This document shows, in pieces, positions 1-5,620 of a stretch of 5,620 nucleotides of DNA. A program made the translations under genes and the position numbers. Each line of letters opens with the position of its first letter. Position 1 is the stretch's first letter. The notes under the pieces were generated by a model. The model did not search any database. It saw only the letters and a list, made by a program, of their open reading frames with translations, and was not told where the DNA came from. The stretch comes from Sediminibacterium sp. (GTDB lineage Bacteria; Bacteroidota; Bacteroidia; Chitinophagales; Chitinophagaceae), in the NCBI GenBank assembly GCA_030158535.1, contig JAOASV010000288.1, positions 1-5,620 of the forward strand, written 5' to 3'.

Positions 1-2
1 TT

Positions 3-233
3 GCCATTGGGGCCATTATTCCAATCCTTCCTTTCTTTTTTGTAACGGGCTATAAAGCAGTTCTGGTAAGCATTGCAGCAAGTACAGTTGGCTTATTTTT
101 TATTGGTGCGGCTATCACATTATTCACTGGAAAGTCTGTATGGTTTAGTGGATTCAGACAAGTACTCTTTGGCCTCATGGCTGCAGCCATTACTTTTGGT
201 ATCGGAAAAATTATCGGGATTAGCGTTGGGTAA
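3..233 (+). CDS. VIT1/CCC1-like membrane transporter, C-terminal fragment (5' end outside window)
   Basis: An open frame runs from the window edge to a TAA at 231-233 and encodes 76 visible residues. The fragment is strongly hydrophobic, with about three membrane segments: around residues 2-14 (GAIIPILPFFF), 19-41 (AVLVSIAAS...) and 52-74 (QVLFGLMAAAITFGIGKIIG). The order G-A-I-I-P-I-L-P-F, then a Ser/Ala-rich helix ending in TG, then S-G-x-R-Q-V-L-x-G-x-x-A-A, then a G-rich end, resembles the C-terminal half of VIT1/CCC1 family proteins, which move iron or manganese across membranes. Some members carry an N-terminal ferritin-like domain; whether this one does cannot be seen. It is convergent with the cvfB-like gene, so it is probably not functionally tied to the topoisomerase cluster. 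The family call rests on pattern recall over a short fragment; another small polytopic membrane protein is possible. Confidence 0.72.
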   Translation, partial: AIGAIIPILPFFFVTGYKAVLVSIAASTVGLFFIGAAITLFTGKSVWFSGFRQVLFGLMAAAITFGIGKIIGISVG

Positions 234-236
234 ATA

Positions 237-1076
237 TTATTGTTCCACTAACTTAATACCAGTTTGTGTAAACTCAATTTTACGCTGCTTATATAATGTG
301 CCTGTTGTCATTTTAAATGACTTTTTGCTCATGCCAAAAAAGTTATAAATTTCTTCGGGGTCCGATTTATCGTGATACGGGAGGTAGCCATCATTTTCTT
401 GTAACAAGCGAAGAATTTTTTCCTGCTCATCTTCTACCCTTCCAAATCCGGGCTTACCAAGCACGACATCCAATTTATTTTCTGGCTTAATAGTTTTTAC
501 AAAACCTGTAAGCTTGTCACCAATATTTAAATCCTTAAAAATTTCGTTGCTGTGTAAAATAGCCGTGTGCTTGTTGTTTACAATCATTACATACCCAAGT
601 TCCGACTTACGGTATACAATCAAATCCACAACGTCTAATTCTTTAACCGTTAATACTTCGTTGCTTAACAACTGTTCAATTTTTTCGGTGGCTGCAACCC
701 TGCCTGTCATTTCATCGAGGTACAACTTAACAAGGTACATACCTCCTTCACGCATACCGCCTAATTGTTTAGAAGTAGGCACAAATAAATCTTTCATTAA
801 ACCCCAATCCAAAAAAGCCCCTTGTCTTGTAATGGCTACCGCTTTTAAGAGCGCGATTTCACCCACCGAAGCATTTGCTACCTGCGTGGTTGCAATAAGT
901 CTGTTATCAGAATCGTGGTAAACGAACACCTTAATGGTATCGCCAATTTTGAGCGTAGATGGCGCAAATCGTTTGGGCAATAAAATACCTTCTTCGCCAT
1001 TATCTAGGTAAAATCCAAAATCAACCTTACGGTTTACCACCAAATCATTATAACAACCTACTAATACGGGCTCCAT
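237..1076 (-). CDS. CvfB-like S1-domain RNA-binding protein
   Basis: This complete 279-residue protein resembles the CvfB/YitL family, in which tandem S1-type RNA-binding folds are followed by a C-terminal winged helix. The first S1-like unit spans about residues 5-65 (VDFGFYLDNGEEGILLP, then KIGDTIKVFVY), the second about 70-132 (GAFLDWGLMKDLFVP, then GGMYLVKLYLDE), and a more diverged third about 145-208 (ELGYVMIVNN, then NIGDKLTGFVK). The end, about 215-279, carries the family-typical DGYLPYHDKSDPEEIYNFF and GMSKKSFKMTTGTLYKQRKI stretches. Family members are cytoplasmic RNA binders; CvfB of Staphylococcus aureus affects virulence gene expression, but the role in Bacteroidota is not established to my knowledge. 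The ATG at 1074-1076 is chosen because it lies just before the first S1 unit and after the parC stop. The gene follows parC by 29 bases, so it may be read from the same transcript, and a candidate promoter lies in that gap. There is no Shine-Dalgarno sequence. Its stop lies 3 bases from that of the convergent gene. Confidence 0.88.
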   Translation of the reverse strand: MEPVLVGCYNDLVVNRKVDFGFYLDNGEEGILLPKRFAPSTLKIGDTIKVFVYHDSDNRLIATTQVANASVGEIALLKAVAITRQGAFLDWGLMKDLFVPTSKQLGGMREGGMYLVKLYLDEMTGRVAATEKIEQLLSNEVLTVKELDVVDLIVYRKSELGYVMIVNNKHTAILHSNEIFKDLNIGDKLTGFVKTIKPENKLDVVLGKPGFGRVEDEQEKILRLLQENDGYLPYHDKSDPEEIYNFFGMSKKSFKMTTGTLYKQRKIEFTQTGIKLVEQ

Positions 1077-1090
1077 ACTTCTACTTTGTG

Positions 1091-1117
1091 CAAAAGTAAG
1101 TTAGTTTAGCCAAACAA
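1091..1117 (-). promoter_or_regulatory. Possible Bacteroidota-type promoter for the cvfB-like gene
   Basis: On the minus strand, TACTTTTG at 1098-1091 matches the Bacteroidota -7 consensus TAnnTTTG exactly. A TTG at 1117-1115, inside the last codons of parC, sits 16 bases upstream and could serve as the -33 element, although the usual spacing is slightly longer. Transcription would begin only about 7-10 bases before the ATG at 1076, giving a very short leader. An AT-rich 8-mer can match by chance, so this is a weak call. Confidence 0.25.
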
Positions 1118-3622
1118 CTCAGGTTGTGCATTTGGGTCACTAGGACGCGATTCCCACTGCATTTCAATGGTTTTACTAAAATCGGTGAGTTTAGAACCTA
1201 CGGCCTTCCAACCGGTAACATCCACCATTTTGGCAATTTTAAACTTAGCAGCACGCACCTGGGTACCCCTGCCTGTTTGTACTTGCAAAATAGGTTCTTG
1301 TATAGTTGTTACTGCTTCTAGCTTATTCCCTTTACCTTCTTTTATAAATAAAAACTCGGTTTTGAGGGTGGTCGTTTCAATTCTAAAACGCTTTACATTG
1401 TACTGCATTTTATCATTGTCTAAATAGACAGCTGTGATAATTTTTTCAGGATCAAACTTTTCAATAAGCATCACTTTTTCAGGATCAAAACGCTGAGCAA
1501 GTTCCGTGTCTGTTAATTCGTAAGTGCCGTCTTTGGTAATGACAATTAGTTTTTCGTCTTCAAAACTACCTAGGTATGTACCTTTTTCTTCGGTGTTTAA
1601 CCTTCCAAATTTATCGTCAAACCAAAGTTTGCGACCAGCTAGTGTACTCTTACCAGCTTCCTTAAACTTAACCGTTTTAATAGGATACTTGGTAACCTGA
1701 TTACCCATACTTGAACGTCCTTTTATTTCAATTTCTTCAAAATAAAAATCAAGTTCTTTAATACGAGCGGTACAGTTAGGACTTAATATTAATTTAAGTG
1801 TTTCTGCTTCTCCATTTAAATTGGCCGTAAAATAATGAACGCGCGTTTTATCAGTACCCTTTGTTAAATCATATTCTTTATCACGTGTCACGCCTGTTAC
1901 ATTAAAACGTTTAGCATAGGTAACACCTGAAGCACCATCTACATAAATCATATTGTAGGTGGTACGCTCATCATTTTTTTGAAACACTGCGGCGTATAAA
2001 ATGTCTTTCCCAATAAATATTTTATCAGAAACCTTTACCACTTTCATGGTACCAGCTTTGGTAAACGCAATAATATCATCATAGTCCGAACAGTCACATA
2101 AGTGCTCATCTTTTTTAAGGCTGGTGCCTATAAAACCTTCTGCTCTATTGATATATAGCTTGGTATTGGCGATCGCTACTTGCTTTACCTGTATGGTATC
2201 AAAAGCTTTGATTTCTGTTTTACGTTCTTTATTTTTACCAAACTTTTTGAGGAGATTTTCAAAATACGCAACCGCATATTCTGTCAAATGCTCTAAATCA
2301 AATTTAACTTGTTTGATTTCTTCTTCGATAGATCTAATTTGTTCAATTAAATCATTGATGTCTAAACGGTAAATACGGCGCACCGGCTTTTCCGTTAATT
2401 TTAAAATGTCTTCTCTTTCGATATCTCGTTTTAGTTTTTTCTTAAACGGTGTAAACGCTTTATCTATCGCTTCAATTACAGTATCCCAAGAAGCGTGCTT
2501 TTGTTCTAACTCTTTGTATATTTTTTCTTCAAAGAATATTTTTTCTAATGAGGTGTAATGCCACTTGTCTTCTAGCTCAGCTAACCGAATAGCCAATTCT
2601 TTGCGAAGCAATTCTTTGGTATTGTCTGCGGCGTCTTTTAAAAGTTCCTGCACACCAATAAAGTGCGGCTTATGGTTAATGACCACGCAGGCATTAGGAG
2701 AAATACTTACTTCACAATCTGTAAATGCATACAGCGCATCGATGGTAATGTCTGGAGAAATACCAGGTGCTAAATCAATATGAATTTCAACAGCAGCAGC
2801 TGTTACATCCGTTACTTTTTTAATTTTTATTTTACCCTGATCGTTGGCTTTGGTAATACTTTCCATGAGCTGGGTAGTGGTAACACCATAAGGCACGTCT
2901 TTGATAACGAGCGTTTTTTTGTCCAGCTCTTCAATGTGCGCACGCACCCTTACTTTACCACCACGCTTGCCTTCGTTGTAGCCAGATACATCAATCATGC
3001 CACCCGTTTGAAAATCAGGGAAGATCTCAAACTTTTTACCTTTTAAATATTTGATGGTGGCATCAATTAATTCGCAAAAGTTGTGGGGTAAAATTTTAGT
3101 AGACAAACCTACCGCAATACCATCTGCCCCTTGTGCAAGTAGTAAAGGAAATTTCATCGGAAGCGTTACGGGCTCATTTTTACGTCCATCGTAACTTAAC
3201 TGCCAAGTGGTGGTTTTAGGGTTAAAGGCAACTTCAAGCGCAAACTTAGATAAACGTGCCTCAATATAACGGGAAGCAGCAGCCTGATCACCCGTTCTTA
3301 CATCACCCCAGTTACCCTGTGTATCAATCAATAAATCTTTTTGTCCAAGGTTCACAAGTGCATCCCCAATACTCGCGTCTCCGTGCGGATGATACTGCAT
3401 ACTTTGTCCAATAATGTTGGCCACTTTATTAAAACGACCATCATCCATTTCTTTCATAGAATGCAAAATCCTACGCTGTACCGGTTTTAATCCATCTTCG
3501 ATGGCTGGAACGGCACGCTCCAATATTACATAAGAAGCATAGTCCAAAAACCAATTTTTATATTGGCCCTGAACGCCTGATTCATTTTCACTTACAATAT
3601 ATTGATGTTTCTCTTTCGCCAT
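1106..3622 (-). CDS. parC: DNA topoisomerase IV subunit A (ParC)
   Basis: This complete 838-residue subunit cleaves and rejoins DNA in the ParC2-ParE2 enzyme that unlinks daughter chromosomes. The winged-helix (CAP-like) region occupies about residues 20-160, with GLKPVQRRILHSM at 45-57, HPHGD at 78-82 and the catalytic tyrosine Y119 after R118 in AAASRYIEARLS. A tower region follows (LPHN at 178-181, TGG at 206-208), then the coiled-coil arm and gate at about 340-475. From about 478 the C-terminal domain shows GyrA/ParC-type repeats (GFIGTSLKKDE, IIAFTKAGTMKVV, DERTTYNMIYVDG, KGTYLG) but no canonical GyrA box; the closest segment is KGRSSMGN at 634-641. That absence and the pairing with parE favour ParC over GyrA. 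The ATG at 3622 is 16 bases after the preceding stop, with no Shine-Dalgarno sequence. The protein ends in QPELFG. No frameshift or missing catalytic residue is seen. Confidence 0.95.
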   Translation of the reverse strand: MAKEKHQYIVSENESGVQGQYKNWFLDYASYVILERAVPAIEDGLKPVQRRILHSMKEMDDGRFNKVANIIGQSMQYHPHGDASIGDALVNLGQKDLLIDTQGNWGDVRTGDQAAASRYIEARLSKFALEVAFNPKTTTWQLSYDGRKNEPVTLPMKFPLLLAQGADGIAVGLSTKILPHNFCELIDATIKYLKGKKFEIFPDFQTGGMIDVSGYNEGKRGGKVRVRAHIEELDKKTLVIKDVPYGVTTTQLMESITKANDQGKIKIKKVTDVTAAAVEIHIDLAPGISPDITIDALYAFTDCEVSISPNACVVINHKPHFIGVQELLKDAADNTKELLRKELAIRLAELEDKWHYTSLEKIFFEEKIYKELEQKHASWDTVIEAIDKAFTPFKKKLKRDIEREDILKLTEKPVRRIYRLDINDLIEQIRSIEEEIKQVKFDLEHLTEYAVAYFENLLKKFGKNKERKTEIKAFDTIQVKQVAIANTKLYINRAEGFIGTSLKKDEHLCDCSDYDDIIAFTKAGTMKVVKVSDKIFIGKDILYAAVFQKNDERTTYNMIYVDGASGVTYAKRFNVTGVTRDKEYDLTKGTDKTRVHYFTANLNGEAETLKLILSPNCTARIKELDFYFEEIEIKGRSSMGNQVTKYPIKTVKFKEAGKSTLAGRKLWFDDKFGRLNTEEKGTYLGSFEDEKLIVITKDGTYELTDTELAQRFDPEKVMLIEKFDPEKIITAVYLDNDKMQYNVKRFRIETTTLKTEFLFIKEGKGNKLEAVTTIQEPILQVQTGRGTQVRAAKFKIAKMVDVTGWKAVGSKLTDFSKTIEMQWESRPSDPNAQPELFG

Positions 3623-3638
3623 TTTTTGCTACCCAATT

Positions 3639-4445
3639 TTAGTTTGCCAATTTAACACTCCAATCTTTCCAACCCTTTTCGATATTGCCAATAATTTCTA
3701 CTTTACCAAGTACAGCAAGCGATTTAAGCCTGTGTACAATAAAAGCATCACCTGTTTTTACTTTTAACTTGGCTAATATATTTTGTATCGCTTTGTTTAA
3801 CTTAACCGCATCACCTGTAAGTCCAGATAAAATTTCTTTATCAAAAAAATCTTCCCCTTTGCCTACCAATTTTTTTCCGCCTTCTAAAAAGCGCACCATC
3901 GAACCTTCGGTGGCAATTTTTTTCCACTCGTCGGGATCTACTTCAAATTCACTAAGCGTAATGGGACGCGCTAATTTTTTGGCTTTTAAAAATTCTTTAG
4001 GCTGAATTTCGTGCAGGTATACCGGATAAAATATTTGCCCCTTTTCATTAATAAAAGGAAGGTTGTTTAAGTATAGTACTTGAATACGACCTGCATATTC
4101 TTTTAACTGCGTCATGAGCCAGTAATAGCCACTAACATCATGTGCATTTTGTGCCATCCAAAGCCACACTTCTTCTTCAGGGTTTTCTTCTAAAGTGGCA
4201 AGGAGCTGGTGCACTGTTAATTTGTCATCTACAATGGCAAGTTGGTCTTGATAGGGCGAATTTTGGAGTACGCCTTCCCACCACTGCTTGCGCTCCTGGT
4301 AGCCTTCGGTTTCATAAATAGCCACTAATGGCCCAACCATATAGTCGTCCTTAATTTCAACAATATTTCCTTGCAATGTTTCGTCAATCTCTATTGCTCC
4401 TTCTAACACGGCCACATTTGCATGATCAAAAACAACGTGAATCAT
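3639..4445 (-). CDS. DUF1835/DUF3658-type protein of unknown function between parE and parC
   Basis: This complete 268-residue protein has no signal peptide or membrane segment, so it is probably cytoplasmic. The N-terminal half (about 1-130) fits my memory of DUF1835: an opening IHVVF strand, DDYMVGPL at 33-40, an aromatic ERKQWW at 51-56, then VWLWMAQNAHDVSGYYWL at 93-110. The C-terminal part (about 155-260) resembles DUF3658: DEWKKIATEGSMVRFLEGG at 172-190, FFDKEIL at 200-206, and DAFIVHRLKSLAVLGKVEIIG at 233-253, which could be a small winged-helix-like unit. The biochemical function of both domains is unknown to me. The gene starts 30 bases after parE and stops 16 bases before parC, so it is very likely co-transcribed with them. 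A link to topoisomerase IV assembly or control is an inference from position only. The ATG at 4443-4445 is the natural start because it opens directly with the conserved first strand. Confidence 0.87.
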   Translation of the reverse strand: MIHVVFDHANVAVLEGAIEIDETLQGNIVEIKDDYMVGPLVAIYETEGYQERKQWWEGVLQNSPYQDQLAIVDDKLTVHQLLATLEENPEEEVWLWMAQNAHDVSGYYWLMTQLKEYAGRIQVLYLNNLPFINEKGQIFYPVYLHEIQPKEFLKAKKLARPITLSEFEVDPDEWKKIATEGSMVRFLEGGKKLVGKGEDFFDKEILSGLTGDAVKLNKAIQNILAKLKVKTGDAFIVHRLKSLAVLGKVEIIGNIEKGWKDWSVKLAN

Positions 4446-4475
4446 AAAGTATGTCTTCTAAAATGATGAATAATA

Positions 4476-5620
4476 TTATTCGTTAACGAGGTCTAATTCA
4501 ACTTTTAAATTGTTGATAATAAACTCTTGACGCTCCATGGTATTTTTACCCATATAATATTCTAGCAAGTGTTGGATATGATCACCTACTTCTAAAATAA
4601 CGGGCTGCACACGCATATCAAGTCCAATAAATCGTCCAAACTCTTCTGGCGAAATTTCCCCCAGTCCTTTAAACCTTGTTATCTCAGGCTTGTTGCCTAA
4701 TTTTTTTACAGCCGCCTGCTTTTCTGTTTCGTCGTAACAGTAAATAGTTTCCTGCTTATTACGCACCCTAAATAATGGCGTTTCTAAAATATATACGTGA
4801 CCTTTTTTTACGAGGTCAGGAAAAAACTGCAAAAAGAATGTCATGAGTAGTAACCGGATGTGCATACCATCCACGTCGGCATCGGTGGCAATTACGATAT
4901 TGTTGTAACGAAGCCCTTCGAGTCCATCTTCAATATTAAGTGCGTGTTGTAAGAGGTTAAACTCTTCATTTTCATACACCACTTTTTTTGTGAGGCCGTA
5001 TGCATTAAGTGGTTTACCACGCAAACTAAATACAGCCTGCGTATCTACATTTCTAGACTTTGTAATACTTCCACTCGCACTATCTCCTTCGGTAATAAAA
5101 ATGGTTGAATTATTTTGTAGTACAATAAACTCTTCTTTGTTTTTTGCAGGCGGTTCATCATTTAAATGCACCCTACAATCCCTTAATTTTTTATTGTGGA
5201 GGTTTGCTTTTTTAGCGCGCTCGTTGGCTAGCTTTTTAATACCAGCGAGTTCCTTGCGTTCTCTTTCACTTTGCTCGATACGCTTACGAAGTGCATCTGC
5301 CACTGCAGGGTTACGGTGCAAATAGTTATCAAGCTCTTTGGCTAAAAACTCTTCTATAAATTTTTTCATAGAAGGTCCCCCTTCAAAAACATATTGAGAT
5401 CCTAACTTGGTTTTTGTTTGGCTTTCAAAAACGGGCTCTTGTACACGCACAGAAACGGCAGCTACAATACTGGTTCTAATATCAGAAACGTCGTAATCTT
5501 TTTTGAAGAAATCACGAATCACTTTAATGTAGCCTTCTCTAAATGCTTGTTGGTGTGTACCTCCTTGTGTGGTATATTGACCATTTACAAAAGAGAAAAT
5601 GTCTTCGCCATAATCATTGT
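4476..5620 (-). CDS. parE: DNA topoisomerase IV subunit B (ParE), partial: N-terminal ATPase domain outside window
   Basis: The frame is open from the window edge to a TAA at 4476-4478, giving 380 visible residues. ParE binds and hydrolyses ATP and supplies the TOPRIM metal site for ParC-mediated cleavage. The fragment begins inside the transducer domain, with NGQYTTQGGTH at residues 13-23 and the QTK loop (ATP-contacting lysine) at 67-69. A charged linker follows, then the TOPRIM domain: EGDSASG at 177-183 (5070-5090) with the catalytic Glu, DADVDG at 246-251 with the metal-binding Asp residues, and RFKGLGE at 315-321. The short distance between the last two shows there is no large insert of the kind found in E. 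coli GyrB. The ending GKNTMERQEFIINNL is typical of type IIA B subunits. About 230-260 N-terminal residues (the GHKL ATPase) should lie beyond the window. The GTG at 5520-5522 is an internal valine, not the start, because conserved sequence continues upstream of it. ParE rather than GyrB is supported by the adjacent parC. Confidence 0.95.
   Translation of the reverse strand, partial: NDYGEDIFSFVNGQYTTQGGTHQQAFREGYIKVIRDFFKKDYDVSDIRTSIVAAVSVRVQEPVFESQTKTKLGSQYVFEGGPSMKKFIEEFLAKELDNYLHRNPAVADALRKRIEQSERERKELAGIKKLANERAKKANLHNKKLRDCRVHLNDEPPAKNKEEFIVLQNNSTIFITEGDSASGSITKSRNVDTQAVFSLRGKPLNAYGLTKKVVYENEEFNLLQHALNIEDGLEGLRYNNIVIATDADVDGMHIRLLLMTFFLQFFPDLVKKGHVYILETPLFRVRNKQETIYCYDETEKQAAVKKLGNKPEITRFKGLGEISPEEFGRFIGLDMRVQPVILEVGDHIQHLLEYYMGKNTMERQEFIINNLKVELDLVNE

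Noticed and set aside
73..348. A 91-codon plus-strand open frame starting inside the transporter
   Set aside because: It is out of frame with the recognisable membrane protein ending at 233 and then runs antisense through the cvfB-like gene; its translation shows no family resemblance.
514..921. Plus-strand open frame of 135 codons
   Set aside because: It lies wholly antisense to the cvfB-like gene, whose translation has clear family motifs; the Ser/Leu-rich product is typical of an antisense shadow.
1104..1115. Small inverted repeat GTTT-AGCC-AAAC across the parC stop as a terminator
   Set aside because: The stem is only 4 base pairs and no T-run follows on the minus strand; it is too weak to call.
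3362..3382. Acquired quinolone-resistance mutation in parC
   Set aside because: Ala at this position appears to be normal for this ParC group as I recall it, so resistance by mutation cannot be claimed from one sequence.
4990..5325. Plus-strand open frame of 111 codons opposite parE
   Set aside because: It is antisense to the conserved TOPRIM region of parE, and no independent start signal or recognisable protein is visible.
5520..5522. GTG as the start of a 348-residue parE reading frame
   Set aside because: The frame stays open to the window edge and the upstream codons encode the conserved transducer motif TTQGGTH, so the GTG is an internal valine codon.
1106..5620. A novel defence or mobile system
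   Set aside because: The run consists of housekeeping topoisomerase IV genes and conserved neighbours of even composition, with no integrase, transposase, repeat array or toxin-like gene.

Overview
The window comes from a low-GC bacterium, most likely a member of the Bacteroidota. The evidence is the wording of the topoisomerase IV subunits (HPHGDAS and AAASRYIEARL in ParC, EGDSASG and LRGKPLN in ParE), the parE - DUF1835 - parC gene order, and the lack of Shine-Dalgarno sequences before the starts. The ParC text reminds me more of Chitinophagia/Sphingobacteriia-type proteins than of Flavobacteriia, but this is from memory and is only a weak lead.

Layout. Positions 3-233 on the plus strand hold the C-terminal end of a membrane protein that looks like a VIT1/CCC1-type metal transporter. 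Everything else is a closely spaced minus-strand run, read from high to low coordinates: parE (its 5' part is cut off by the window edge, ends at 4476), a DUF1835/DUF3658-type protein (4445-3639), parC (3622-1106) and a CvfB-like S1-domain RNA-binding protein (1076-237). The gaps are 30, 16 and 29 bases, which fits one transcription unit. The transporter and the cvfB-like gene converge, with only 3 bases between their stop codons.

Function. ParE (ATPase/TOPRIM subunit) and ParC (DNA cleavage subunit with the catalytic tyrosine) together form topoisomerase IV, which unlinks daughter chromosomes. Both keep their key catalytic motifs and look intact where visible. The gene between them has no known function, and its position makes it the most interesting unknown here. 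The cvfB-like gene is probably an RNA-binding regulator and may be co-transcribed, with a possible promoter of its own.

Nearly all of the window is coding. I see no RNA gene, mobile element, CRISPR array or long repeat, and no convincing evidence of a new multi-gene system. The observations worth following are the sandwiched DUF1835 gene, a clamp-binding-like peptide at the ParC C-terminus, and the residues at the classical quinolone-interaction positions.
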